In this document: piece by piece, positions 43,037 through 52,404 of the stretch | Position numbering within the stretch: the stretch's first letter is position 1 | Layout of the letters: each line of letters opens with the position of its first letter | Assembly: GCA_022870745.1 (NCBI GenBank) | Contig: CP085323.1 | Span: forward strand, 4,774,001 to 4,838,000 | Direction: 5' to 3' | Source: Silvibacterium acidisoli | Lineage (GTDB): Bacteria; Acidobacteriota; Terriglobia; Terriglobales; Acidobacteriaceae | Length of the DNA: 64,000 nucleotides | Made by a program: the position numbers and the translations under genes | Notes under the pieces: model-generated | What the model saw: the letters and a program-made list of their open reading frames with translations, nothing else | Told to the model about the DNA's origin: nothing | Database searches by the model: none

Positions 43037-46000
43037 ATGTCGATTGATTCTGTTGTAAGGTTTTATCGCTCTGGGGCAAGCCCGCAAAGAGCTTCCGGCC
43101 AATTCGCAAAGACCGCAAGGCTGAAGAGCTGCCTGCTCATTGCCTTCGCGGTAGTATTTCTCTTCGCCGCTCAGGCGCAAGCGCAGCTCGATACCAGCAC
43201 CATCACAGGCGTAGTTACAGACCGCAGTGGTGCAGTCGTGCCGGGAGCAAACGTAACAATTACAGACACAAAGACCAACCGTTCTTTTAACACCGTCACC
43301 AATTCCAAGGGAGAATACTTTGCTCCCTCGCTCAGTGTGAGCGTGTACCAGCTCAAGGTTTCGAAAGAGGGATATCGGGCTACGACACTGGAAGGCATCG
43401 TTCTCCACGCCAACGACAGCATCTCGGAGAACGCGGTGCTCGAAGTAGGCCAAGTCAATGAAACAGTGACCATCCAGGCTGACAAGGTGAAGGTCGACAC
43501 GGAAACGAGCAATCTCGGCGTGACCATCAACGCCAGCCAGGTAAGCCAGCTCCCGCTGAATGGCCGCGATGTCACCAACCTGCTCGCGCTTGTTCCCGGC
43601 GCAGTCCAGAATACGAACAGCGTGAACAACGACTCGCTTGGCGGTTTCCCGAGCGGACAGTTCGGCGCGAACATGCTCCTCGACGGCGGCGACTCGACTC
43701 GCGTCGATGCCAACGTTACATTCACCACCTTTGGACGCGGCAATGCTCGCGTGACCCGCTCCAGCGTCGACAACGTGCAGGAAGTGAAGGTTCTCTCCTC
43801 CGACTACTCGGCTGAGTATGGACGCGCGGTCGGTGAAATCGTCAATCTGATTACCAAGTCCGGCAGCAACACCCTGCACGGCGAGGCCTTCGAGTTCTTC
43901 CGCAACGACGCCATGGACGCCAAGAACTACTTCGACAATGGCGAGGCAGTTCCGCTGCGCCTGAACCAGTTCGGTGGCAACCTGGGCGGCCCCATCCTCA
44001 AAGACAAGCTCTTCTACTTCGGCAACTACGAGGGGGTGCGGCAGCGCGTGACCAATCTCCAGACTGGACAGACGCTCGTACTGAACCAGGCGATGCGCAA
44101 CATGGCTGTTCCCTCCATGCAGCCGATTGTGGCTCTGATCCCCAAGGGCAACGCTGGCCCCGCCGCGCCGCAAGGCAACATCAACTACGGCTACTGGTTC
44201 GATATCCTGAACGGAACCACCTACAGTGATATTAACGAGAACACCTTCGCTCTGAAGCTCGACTACGTCCTGTCGCCGAAGAACAACTTCGCCTTCCGCT
44301 ACAACTACAACCAAAGCAATACCTACGGAACCTACGGCCTGGCGCTTGGGCAGTACTCGTCGGCTCCTGAGCTTGCGCAGCTTGGCAAAGCCACGTGGAA
44401 CTACATCGGCTCTGAAACCTTCCTCAACGAACTCGGTTTCAACATCAACAGCCCTCATTCGCACCAAGGCGCGGGCGAGCCCGGGCTTCCTATCTGGGGC
44501 TGCCTGTCCTGCCAGGTGGGACTCGGACTGACGCCATCCCCTGCAACCTTCGAATCGGCCGAGCCGGCGATTTCTTATGAAGTAACGGACACCGCAACCA
44601 AGATCAAGGGAAGAAACCAGATCCGCTTCGGCGCGGACGTGCGCTGGAACAACGTAGGCCGCGAGCTCTTCCCGCAATACAACATCACCTACAACGGCGG
44701 CCCTTCGGTTGCGGCCGCGTCCACTATTCCCTGCGTCGCGACCGGCACCAACCCGACCTGCCCCAGCGGCGGCCCAGAAGGCTTCCTGGCGAATAACGGT
44801 GAGGGTTACTCTGTCCTTGGCTACCCCATGACGCACATGGAAAATGCCATGACAGCATATTTCATCAACGACGAAGTGAAGCTGTTTCCGAACCTCTCGC
44901 TGAACCTCGGCATTCGCTACGAATACAACACCGTTCTCCACGACTCCAACAGCACGCTGCAGAATTTCGACATTCCGACGCTCTCGCTTGAGAAGCCGGG
45001 AACGCAGCTTTACGCCCCCTCTTATGTCGACTGGGCTCCGCGCTTCGGTTTCAACTGGGATCCGTTCAGCAAGGGCCTGACCACCGTCAAGGGTGGCTTC
45101 GGCCTGTTCTTCCTTCCCATCGCTCCCGGCGGTCCGTTGAACATCGCAGAGAACACGGAGCAGAACGTCTCCATCAACCTGCTGAGCATCAACTCCGGAG
45201 CTCTCACCTGCACACCGGCAATCACTACGGTCACATATCCCCTGCCGACACAAGTGCCGAACTGTACACCCCAGGCACCGGTCAATGTCACGGCATTCGA
45301 TCCAAAGCAACGCGATCAGTATGCGGAGCAGTGGAGCCTTGCGATCGACCAGCAGATTGCAAAGAATACCGTGGTGACCGTTGCCTATCGTGGAAACCGC
45401 GGACTGCGCCTTGGAGGTGGTTACAACACGAACTCGGCTGAAACCCTTCCCGACGGTAAAGCAATCCCTCAACAAGAATGCACAACGAATCCCGACGGAA
45501 CTCAAACATGCGTTCCCTATCCGATTACGTATCGCCTTAGCCCTCTTTGGGGCAGCATCAACTACTCGGGGCAGTTCGCTTCATCTAACTACAACGCTCT
45601 CGTGGTGAGCGGCCGCACAGAGACGCATGGACTGAATCTGCAGGCGAGCTACACCTGGTCGCACGAGTTCGACGACTACATGGGCCTGTTCGAGGCTTAT
45701 CAGAACCCACAAAATCCAAAGGGAGACTGGTCGCAGGGCGACATCGACGTTCGCCATTCGTTCAATGTCGGAGCCGTCTACAACGCGCCTCGCATTCCCG
45801 GATTGCCAAGAAGAGCCGGCGAAGGCTGGCAGATCACATCCATCGTGCAAGCGAGAACCGGCGTTCCCGTGAACTTCGGCTACAGCATGTATGACCCATC
45901 TTCGCCGAGCCTCCGTCCGGATTGCGTCCTGGGAGTTTCGACCCGCGCGGCACACTATTCGTATACCAATCAGTTCAACCCCGCGGCCTTTACCGCACCG

Positions 46001-46273
46001 GCGCTTGCGTACGGCAACTGCCCCCGTAACTACGGACGCGCGCCCGGCTATGTTCAACCTGACTTCGGACTCGTGAAAAACACCAGGATTCTCGGCCGCG
46101 CCACCTGGGAGTTCCGCGCTGAGGCCTTCAACATCTTCAACCATCCGAACTTTGCCGGTCCTGGCGCGACGGTGAATGGATTCAACTTCGGTATCAGCAC
46201 TTCGACCATCGGCAGCCTCGTAGGTCAGGGCACGTCGCGACAATTGCAGATATCGAGCAAGATAGTCTTCTAG
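43037..46273 (+). CDS. TonB-dependent receptor with carboxypeptidase-regulatory domain (Oar-like)
   Basis: 1078 residues, outer-membrane transporter. A long basic N-terminus leads to a signal peptide (LLIAFAVVFLFAAQAQA). A carboxypeptidase regulatory-like beta-sandwich follows (TITGVVTDRSGAVVPGANVT), then a plug domain (QLPLNGRDVTNLLALVPGA, EYGRAVGEIVNLITKSGSN) and a beta-barrel ending in QLQISSKIVF with a terminal aromatic. This architecture is typical of acidobacterial glycan or oligomer importers. The ATG at 43037 is preferred; a TTG at 43013 overlaps the GGAAGG ribosome site. Placed directly before a GH38-like gene under a shared operator type, it probably imports mannose-rich oligosaccharides. 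Confidence 0.93.
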   Translation: MSIDSVVRFYRSGASPQRASGQFAKTARLKSCLLIAFAVVFLFAAQAQAQLDTSTITGVVTDRSGAVVPGANVTITDTKTNRSFNTVTNSKGEYFAPSLSVSVYQLKVSKEGYRATTLEGIVLHANDSISENAVLEVGQVNETVTIQADKVKVDTETSNLGVTINASQVSQLPLNGRDVTNLLALVPGAVQNTNSVNNDSLGGFPSGQFGANMLLDGGDSTRVDANVTFTTFGRGNARVTRSSVDNVQEVKVLSSDYSAEYGRAVGEIVNLITKSGSNTLHGEAFEFFRNDAMDAKNYFDNGEAVPLRLNQFGGNLGGPILKDKLFYFGNYEGVRQRVTNLQTGQTLVLNQAMRNMAVPSMQPIVALIPKGNAGPAAPQGNINYGYWFDILNGTTYSDINENTFALKLDYVLSPKNNFAFRYNYNQSNTYGTYGLALGQYSSAPELAQLGKATWNYIGSETFLNELGFNINSPHSHQGAGEPGLPIWGCLSCQVGLGLTPSPATFESAEPAISYEVTDTATKIKGRNQIRFGADVRWNNVGRELFPQYNITYNGGPSVAAASTIPCVATGTNPTCPSGGPEGFLANNGEGYSVLGYPMTHMENAMTAYFINDEVKLFPNLSLNLGIRYEYNTVLHDSNSTLQNFDIPTLSLEKPGTQLYAPSYVDWAPRFGFNWDPFSKGLTTVKGGFGLFFLPIAPGGPLNIAENTEQNVSINLLSINSGALTCTPAITTVTYPLPTQVPNCTPQAPVNVTAFDPKQRDQYAEQWSLAIDQQIAKNTVVTVAYRGNRGLRLGGGYNTNSAETLPDGKAIPQQECTTNPDGTQTCVPYPITYRLSPLWGSINYSGQFASSNYNALVVSGRTETHGLNLQASYTWSHEFDDYMGLFEAYQNPQNPKGDWSQGDIDVRHSFNVGAVYNAPRIPGLPRRAGEGWQITSIVQARTGVPVNFGYSMYDPSSPSLRPDCVLGVSTRAAHYSYTNQFNPAAFTAPALAYGNCPRNYGRAPGYVQPDFGLVKNTRILGRATWEFRAEAFNIFNHPNFAGPGATVNGFNFGISTSTIGSLVGQGTSRQLQISSKIVF

Positions 46274-46296
46274 ACCTTTTCATGTACTGCCTCCTA

Positions 46297-46337
46297 CCAT
46301 GGCCGCGTTCTGTCCGCATCGTGGAACACGGCCATGG
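46297..46337 (+). terminator. Terminator after the receptor gene
   Basis: CCATGGCCG (46297-46305) pairs with CGGCCATGG (46329-46337), extended inward by GTTC/GAAC with one mismatch, followed by CCTTTGTCT. It separates the receptor transcript from the GH38 operon. Confidence 0.65.
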
Positions 46338-46381
46338 CCTTTGTCTCCGCTCCATGAGACTTCTTCCCTGTGTTCCTTCAA

Positions 46382-46433
46382 TTGACACCACCCATACCCA
46401 ATGCTAAGTTCCAGAATTATGGAATCGGTTCCA
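46382..46433 (+). promoter_or_regulatory. GH38 operon promoter and LacI-type operator over the start codon
   Basis: TTGACA (46382-46387) and TAAGTT (46405-46410) are 17 bases apart. TGGAATCGGTTCCA (46420-46433) starts nine bases after the -10 and covers the second base of the ATG at 46419 onward. It has perfect 5-bp arms (TGGAA/TTCCA). The predicted transcript start is close to 46417, so the message may be nearly leaderless. Confidence 0.6.
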
Positions 46434-49151
46434 CAGCCACGCCGCCGCACTGCCCTGCACGGGTGCCTTATAGCGGCCTGTTCCCTCTTCATGCTTGCGC
46501 CTGTCGCGGTTGCCGCAACCGATAGTTCCGCGCAAATCAAGACCGTATACATCATCCCCAGCTCTCACTGGGACTATGGTTTTGTAGACACGCCTGAAGG
46601 CGTCAGGCGGCGGATCAAGCCACACATCGATGCTGTCATGGCCGCTTGCGACGCCGACCCGCAGTTCCGATGGACCATAGAGAGTGTCTGGCAGCTCCAG
46701 GCATGGCTTGAACAGACGAAAGATCCCGCGCAGATCCAGCATCTTGCCGACCTGATGCATAAAGGACAGATCGAGCTGTCAGCAGCCTACGGCAGCATGC
46801 ATACCGAATTCATGGGCTCGGAAGAACTGAACCGCCTGGTTTCAAGCGGCCAGCAGGTAGAGCAACGCTTCGGAGTGCATCCGACCGTCGCCATGATGAA
46901 CGATGTTCCGGGCTTCTCGATGCGCCTGCCACAGGTCTTCGCACGCTCCGGTATCAAGTACTTCATCACGGGATCGAACATCGCTCTCGGGGGCGGCGCA
47001 GCCCTCTGGCCGGGCAAGGTTCCCTTCTACTGGAAGTCGCCCGATGGCAGCGGCGTACTGGTCTGGCAGACCCAGGGTAAGAACGGTGGATACACCGAAG
47101 GCATGGCGGATTTCTATCTCGCGCCACAGGCTGAAGACCCCTACGAGCACACGAAGTTCTATCCAAAGGAGTGGAAAGGGCTGCCTGACCTTGAAATCAT
47201 GCAGCGCGGCATCGACAAGATGCTCAAGCAGTATGCCGACGCCGGCTACCAGCACCATATCGCGGCGGTCTTTTTCATGCATGACGCGGTCGGGCCCGAT
47301 CTCGAAGCGAAGTACCTTCTGCCGAGCGTACGCGCATGGAATGCCGCCGGCAAGCTTCCTCATCTCGTCGTCGCTACGCCTTCGGAGTTCTTTGCTCATC
47401 TCGAGTCCGACGGCGGCAGCACCAGCCCTGCATACATGGGGGACTGGAGCGGTCTGTGGGCCGAGGTGAAGGTGAATTCGCCAGCCATGAGCGCCGATGC
47501 ACGCTTCCTGCAGGAGCGCATCCCGCAGACCGAGACACTCTGGTCGCTGCTGAAGATGCAGCATATGGTTTCGGAATATCCCGGCAAGACATTCGACACC
47601 GGCTACAACGACCTCTTCCAATATGACGAGCACAACGGCGCAGGTCAGGGCGGCTGGCCAGACGTGCTGACCAAAGAGCAGGTGTTCGAACAGAATCGCG
47701 AATATTCGGAGTGGCTGCGCTCTGGCCGCGAGTCAACCTCGAAGCTGTTTGATGAGGGCCTCGAAGAGCTCGCGCCCGTCCAATCATCCGGCCAGGTCGT
47801 GCTGGCTTATAACCCGCAAAGCTGGACTCGCTCCCAGCTTGTAAAAGTGTCACCTGGCGCTGGCTCCTGGAATGTGCGCGACGCGTCCACAGGAGAACTG
47901 ATTCCCTCTCAGCGGCTGGCATCGGATGAGCTCTACTTCGAAGCCAAGGATGTACCGTCGGAGGGCTACCGCACCTATCGAATCGAATCCGCCACGAGCA
48001 ACAAGGATGCCTCATCTTCAAGCGACGGCGCCGCCCTTGAGAGCCCCTACTTCAAAGTAGAGTTGGATTCCAAGACCGGCAACATTACACGCATTACCGA
48101 TCTGCGTGCCCAGCGTGTGATCGTCGATCACAAAGACGGCGGTGCTGCCGGTGAGCTCATGCTGAATGACTCAGCATACGAAGCACCTGCTGACTCCGCC
48201 GCAGTCCTGCTGCGCCACGATCGCGGACCCGTCGTCGATCGCCTCGTGATCAGCCGGCCTGGCTCCCTGTGGCCTGAAACTACCATCACACTGCCACAGG
48301 CTGAACCGGTGGTGCGCATCGATCAGGTGCTTGACCGCAGCAGGATGCCCTTTGTTGCCGACAAGCAGCGGCGCGCCCTGTATTCCTTCGCCTTCAACTT
48401 CTCGGTTCACGGTAAGGCCGAGCACTGGATCGATAACGGGGCAGGTCTCTATCGCTTTCCCGATGAACTCTTACCTGGAGCGAGAAAAGATGGTGTGGTG
48501 CCGCGCCACACGCTGGTGTGGGACGATAACGGTTCTTACCAGCTGATGCTCACCCAGAAGCAGTCCTTTTACGATCGTCTTCGCACGCACACTGCCTCAT
48601 CGGATCAAAACCTGCAATCGACGGATGGAGTGCTGATCGACGCGATGATCAAGCACGATGAGGCCAAAACCAAGGACACCGGAGTTACGAGCTTCGAAAC
48701 CTACGAGCCCGGCTACCCAAAGGACTATACGTTTTCCTTTGCGTTAACCGGTCAGGCCGGCCCGGTTGACCCTGTATCCGCACATCGCTTTACGGTCCCG
48801 GAGGATTCCGACGCCATTGAATTGTCACCAGGCCGCGGCGCCTCTCACCCGACAGCATCGCTTCTTTCGCTCAGCGCGGCGAACGTCGTTGTCGAGGCGC
48901 TCAGACCCAGTTCCGATGGCAATGCGAACGACTACCTGCTGCGGCTGCGGGAACTGAGTGGTAAGGCGACAGATCTCAGTCTCACTCTTCCGGTAAAGCT
49001 TGCTGCCATCGCAGAAACGAACCTTACCGAGGACAGCGTAATCCGAACGGGCCTGCGAGCCAACGCTATCCACATCTCACCTCACCAGACACTCACTTTG
49101 CGGTTATCGGTGGCGCACTCCGCTGGCGCCACATCAGGAGAAATCAAGTGA
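46419..49151 (+). CDS. Exported GH38-like glycoside hydrolase (alpha-mannosidase family)
   Basis: 910 residues with a signal peptide (GCLIAACSLFMLAPVAVA). The N-terminal metal site reads IIPSSHWDYGFVDTPEG, the counterpart of HSHxDxGW in GH38. The nucleophile region is MMNDVPGFSMRLPQVF, and IELSAAYGSMHTEFMGSEEL and VFFMHDAVGPDLEAKYLL add further ligands. It is closer to the DUF5054-type GH38 relatives than to lysosomal enzymes. The beta-sandwich C-terminal half fits the family. It should cleave alpha-mannosides. The promoter position argues for the ATG at 46419 over the one at 46401; neither has a ribosome site. It overlaps the next gene (GTGA). Confidence 0.85.
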   Translation: MESVPQPRRRTALHGCLIAACSLFMLAPVAVAATDSSAQIKTVYIIPSSHWDYGFVDTPEGVRRRIKPHIDAVMAACDADPQFRWTIESVWQLQAWLEQTKDPAQIQHLADLMHKGQIELSAAYGSMHTEFMGSEELNRLVSSGQQVEQRFGVHPTVAMMNDVPGFSMRLPQVFARSGIKYFITGSNIALGGGAALWPGKVPFYWKSPDGSGVLVWQTQGKNGGYTEGMADFYLAPQAEDPYEHTKFYPKEWKGLPDLEIMQRGIDKMLKQYADAGYQHHIAAVFFMHDAVGPDLEAKYLLPSVRAWNAAGKLPHLVVATPSEFFAHLESDGGSTSPAYMGDWSGLWAEVKVNSPAMSADARFLQERIPQTETLWSLLKMQHMVSEYPGKTFDTGYNDLFQYDEHNGAGQGGWPDVLTKEQVFEQNREYSEWLRSGRESTSKLFDEGLEELAPVQSSGQVVLAYNPQSWTRSQLVKVSPGAGSWNVRDASTGELIPSQRLASDELYFEAKDVPSEGYRTYRIESATSNKDASSSSDGAALESPYFKVELDSKTGNITRITDLRAQRVIVDHKDGGAAGELMLNDSAYEAPADSAAVLLRHDRGPVVDRLVISRPGSLWPETTITLPQAEPVVRIDQVLDRSRMPFVADKQRRALYSFAFNFSVHGKAEHWIDNGAGLYRFPDELLPGARKDGVVPRHTLVWDDNGSYQLMLTQKQSFYDRLRTHTASSDQNLQSTDGVLIDAMIKHDEAKTKDTGVTSFETYEPGYPKDYTFSFALTGQAGPVDPVSAHRFTVPEDSDAIELSPGRGASHPTASLLSLSAANVVVEALRPSSDGNANDYLLRLRELSGKATDLSLTLPVKLAAIAETNLTEDSVIRTGLRANAIHISPHQTLTLRLSVAHSAGATSGEIK

Positions 49152-50098
49152 ACGTAAGCAAGTCTGTTTCGAAGGCCTGCAAGGCAGCTCTCTTGGGAGT
49201 CTTTGTTTTATGCAGCGGCACAATCGCTTCGGCACAACAGAATGACTGGGCCGAATCAGCTTCTTTCGGATACGGCATCGGCGCCAACATCACCTACGGC
49301 ACCTTCGGGAACGTCCCTGTTCACCTGGATGTATGGCGGAATATGAAAGCTACGGGTCCAGTGCCCACGCTGATGTATATCCACGGCGGAGGCTGGGTCT
49401 TCGGCGACAAAGGCGGCGCAGACAATCTCTTTCTTCCCTACATCGAGCGCGGCTGGAATGTCGTGAATGTTGAATACAGGATGGCCGGCGACGCTCCCGC
49501 TCCCGGCGCCGTCGAAGATGTTCGCTGCGCCCTGCGGTGGATTTACAGAAACGCCGGGGAGTACCACTTCGATACCACCCGCATCGTCGCTACGGGTCAT
49601 TCCGCGGGCGGACATCTCGCCCTGATGGTAGGCATGCTGCCTTCCGGCGGCGACCTCGACAGCGCGTGCCCTGCAGATGCGGGAGATCCACCTCTGAAGG
49701 TGGCGGCTATCGTGAACTGGTTTGGCATCACCGATGTGAACGAAATTCTCAGCGGACCTGACCGCAAAACCTATGCCGTTGCCTGGATCGGCGCACAGCC
49801 CGACAAGGAAGCGCGCGCGAAGCGGGTTTCTCCGATTACGTATGTACGTTCAGACCTGCCGCCTATCATCACGGTTCACGGCGACCACGACCCGGTTGTT
49901 CCCTACTCCCAGGCGGTTCACCTGCGCGATGCACTGAGCCAGGCTGGAGTGCCGAATGAGCTGGTCACTGTTCCGGGAGGCAGTCACGGTGGCTTTTCAG
50001 ATGATCAGTTGCACATGGCGTTTGCGCAGGTCTGGAAGTTTCTCGACGCGCATCATCTGCCAGTGACGATCCCATCGGCTTCCACAGAGGCACGCTGA
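49148..50098 (+). CDS. Exported alpha/beta-hydrolase (esterase)
   Basis: 316 residues with a signal peptide (ALLGVFVLCSGTIASAQ). The oxyanion motif is YIHGGGWVFGD, the nucleophile is in ATGHSAGGHLALM, and the Asp and His are in VHGDHDPVVPYSQAV and PGGSHGGFSDD. It resembles carbohydrate-linked carboxylesterases (BD-FAE/acetyl esterase type). The start is GTG at 49148, overlapping the GH38 stop by four bases, and the next gene overlaps by one base, so the three are one translationally coupled unit. It likely removes acyl groups from the glycan. Confidence 0.88.
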   Translation: MNVSKSVSKACKAALLGVFVLCSGTIASAQQNDWAESASFGYGIGANITYGTFGNVPVHLDVWRNMKATGPVPTLMYIHGGGWVFGDKGGADNLFLPYIERGWNVVNVEYRMAGDAPAPGAVEDVRCALRWIYRNAGEYHFDTTRIVATGHSAGGHLALMVGMLPSGGDLDSACPADAGDPPLKVAAIVNWFGITDVNEILSGPDRKTYAVAWIGAQPDKEARAKRVSPITYVRSDLPPIITVHGDHDPVVPYSQAVHLRDALSQAGVPNELVTVPGGSHGGFSDDQLHMAFAQVWKFLDAHHLPVTIPSASTEAR

Positions 50099-51099
50099 TG
50101 GACGAACATCCAATTCCCCAGGAACTGGAAGGGCCCCTGCAGGAAGAGATTGCGAAAGCTGACGAAGCTTACTCGAGACTGTCGTCGTTCGATCGCAACT
50201 TTCTCGAACAACTTCACCGGCTTCCTCCTCTCGGGCTGCTGTCCGTAGAGGAGGAGCGTGTTCGCATGCGTGCTGGACAAACTACGAAAACCGGCGAATA
50301 TCCTGTCGACGTGGAAACATTTCAAACATCGGCCTGCCCTGTCCACCTGGTTCGGCCGATCGAAGCCCCATCGTTGTCACCCGTCCTCTTTTTTCTGCAC
50401 GGCGGCGGATGGGTGCTTGGGGATTTTGACACACACGCCAAGCTTATCTGCGAACTTGCTGTGAGTATCGGGTGCGCGGTCGCATTCATCGACTACCCGC
50501 GTGCTCCCGAGCACCCTTTCCCTGCGCCGCTCGAGGCCTCGATCGTCGCGCTCTACGAGGTTCTGGAAGCATCCGCATCCTTAAGGCTCGACAGAGAGAA
50601 ATTCGCAGTCGGAGGAGACAGTTCGGGGGGCAATCTGTCAGCCGCACTCATTCTGTCAGCAGCTGCGCGAGACCTGCCTCTACCGCTCCGGCAGGTTCTT
50701 CTCTACCCGGTGATGGATCATAAAGTCGATTCGGCATCGTACCGGCAGTTCAGGGACAATCCCAACCTCAGCCAAGCCACGATGGAATGGTTCTGGAGCA
50801 ACTATCTTCCGCAGGGCTCTGTCGGGGCCGATCCACTCGTTTCGCCACCGAACGCCTCCGCTGAAATGCTTGCGCAATTCCCTCCCACCCTGCTCGTAAC
50901 CTGTGAGTACGACGTTCTGAGGGATGAGGGAGAGCAGTTTGCCGCCCGCCTTGTCCACGCTGGTGTTGAAGTGACGGCAGTGCGCTGGCTGGGAGCGCTT
51001 CACGGCTTCCTCGTAACCGAGTCGCTCTCGGCTTCATCATCCGCGCAGGCGTGTATCGACACCATCGCGCAGTATATCCGCCGCGGGTTCGAAAGCTAG
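50098..51099 (+). CDS. HSL-family alpha/beta-hydrolase (esterase)
   Basis: 333 residues, no signal peptide, so cytosolic. FFLHGGGWVLGDFDTHAKLI is the HGGG oxyanion motif of the hormone-sensitive-lipase family, the nucleophile is in VGGDSSGGNLSAALILS, and the Asp and His are in CEYDVLRDEG and GALHGFLV. It may deacetylate sugars after import, complementing the exported esterase encoded just before it. The ATG overlaps the previous stop (TGATG). Confidence 0.9.
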   Translation: MDEHPIPQELEGPLQEEIAKADEAYSRLSSFDRNFLEQLHRLPPLGLLSVEEERVRMRAGQTTKTGEYPVDVETFQTSACPVHLVRPIEAPSLSPVLFFLHGGGWVLGDFDTHAKLICELAVSIGCAVAFIDYPRAPEHPFPAPLEASIVALYEVLEASASLRLDREKFAVGGDSSGGNLSAALILSAAARDLPLPLRQVLLYPVMDHKVDSASYRQFRDNPNLSQATMEWFWSNYLPQGSVGADPLVSPPNASAEMLAQFPPTLLVTCEYDVLRDEGEQFAARLVHAGVEVTAVRWLGALHGFLVTESLSASSSAQACIDTIAQYIRRGFES

Positions 51100-51121
51100 C
51101 GAACCCTGCGCAGGCCGGGGA

Positions 51122-52138
51122 TCAGGCAGTCGTGCAACCGCACGATTGCCTGATCACGAGGTTCGAGGCTACCTCGATATGCTGCGGTGAGTTGTTCTCT
51201 CCTGCCATGTGGCTGAGCAGGAGCTGCGTCGCTGTTTGTGCAAGCTCCTCGATCGCCTGCCTGACCACGGTGATCGAAGGACGAAGCGTGGCAGCCAGTG
51301 CGAAGTCGTCGAACCCTATCAGGCTTACGCGCTCAGGAACCCGGATACCGTGGTTCTGCATGACCTCATAAGCAAGAATTGTCGACTGGTTGTAGAGGCC
51401 GAAGATCGCGTCGATCTTGCCCTTCGCCGACATGTGCTTCATGATCGCCGCTTCGGCGGACGGATAATCTGCGGCTTCCATCTCGGCCAGCACGTCGAGG
51501 CCGGCCGCCTTCAAAGCCGTGGTAGCACCTTTCATTCGTTCCCTGATGGTATGAAGGTTCGGATCACCGCCCAGGCAAAGGATCCGCTTGCGGCCATGGT
51601 GGATGAGATGACGCACGGCGTGCTGGGCAGCGGTGTTGTTATCCGAGACAACGCTCGAGAACTCCCTGCTCGCAATGGGGCGATCGAAGGCCACGATAGG
51701 TACGGAAAGGCGGCGCAGATTCTGCAGCAACGCCTTGGAACTGGAACGTGGAGGAACCAGAAGAAGCCCATCTACGCGGTGACGTTCCAGGATCTGCAGA
51801 TCCTCGAGCTCCAGCTGCGCCTTGTCCTGGGAGGTGAGCAGAAGCAGGACATAATCCTTGCGTCGCGCATGCACTTCCGCCACGGATGCGAACCGGGCAA
51901 AGAAAGGATCGGTAATCGATGGAACAATCAGACCGATGGTACGGGAACGGTCACTCTTCAGCGAACGGGCGGCGACATTCGGCTGGTATCCGAGCTCTTT
52001 CATGACGCGCTGAATCCGCGCCAGCATCTCCGGGCCAACATAATGGCCACCGTTGATTACACGAGAGACGGTGGTGGTGCCGACTCCGGCTGCTCTTGCA
52101 ACATCATGGAGAGTAGGGCGACTCCTACGGATGTTCAT
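51122..52138 (-). CDS. LacI-family transcriptional repressor
   Basis: 338 residues. The HTH is TLHDVARAAGVGTTTVSRVI, the hinge helix is GYQPNVAARSLKSDRSRT with the Leu that inserts at a central CG step, and the periplasmic-binding-like effector domain runs to the end (SLIGFDDFALAATLRPSITV). It probably binds a sugar. The ATG at 52138 begins MNIRRSRPTLHD; the upstream open frame is not coding-like. It is convergent with the esterase operon and is the natural candidate to bind the four TGGWANCGRTWCCA sites in this locus. Confidence 0.93.
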   Translation of the reverse strand: MNIRRSRPTLHDVARAAGVGTTTVSRVINGGHYVGPEMLARIQRVMKELGYQPNVAARSLKSDRSRTIGLIVPSITDPFFARFASVAEVHARRKDYVLLLLTSQDKAQLELEDLQILERHRVDGLLLVPPRSSSKALLQNLRRLSVPIVAFDRPIASREFSSVVSDNNTAAQHAVRHLIHHGRKRILCLGGDPNLHTIRERMKGATTALKAAGLDVLAEMEAADYPSAEAAIMKHMSAKGKIDAIFGLYNQSTILAYEVMQNHGIRVPERVSLIGFDDFALAATLRPSITVVRQAIEELAQTATQLLLSHMAGENNSPQHIEVASNLVIRQSCGCTTA

Positions 52139-52404
52139 CAGGTAGTTTGACGTCCTTCTTACGCGTTCTAACAATGGCCCGCGCACAACAGCGGCCAACC
52201 GACATTATGACATCAACCTGCACGGAAGATAAGTCAGTTACAACGACATAGCTGCCGCCCGTGAAAGCCGATTCGGCATTCAGATCGTCACAATCTGAAG
52301 CTTTTCGCGGGCCTCGTAGCCCGCGATCTCAAGTTGGCTTTTGGCAATCCCGATGCGCAGGCTTCCGGCAACTTCATCGACTTCGATCCGGCCGGATAGG
52401 GATG
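52139..52404. other. Intergenic region with two hairpins
   Basis: 266 bases upstream of the LacI gene and downstream of the XRE/cupin gene. TTCAGAT/ATCTGAA (52279-52285 with 52293-52299, 7-base loop) and CGCGGGC/GCCCGCG (52306-52312 with 52319-52325, 6-base loop) lie seven bases apart. Neither has a U-tract, but together they may end the XRE/cupin transcript. I see no copy of the 14-bp LacI dyad here. Confidence 0.4.

Noticed and set aside
42944-45505. 853-codon open frame on the minus strand opposite the TonB-dependent receptor
   Set aside because: It is antisense to a clearly recognisable receptor; its product has no family features and is an effect of GC-rich codon use.
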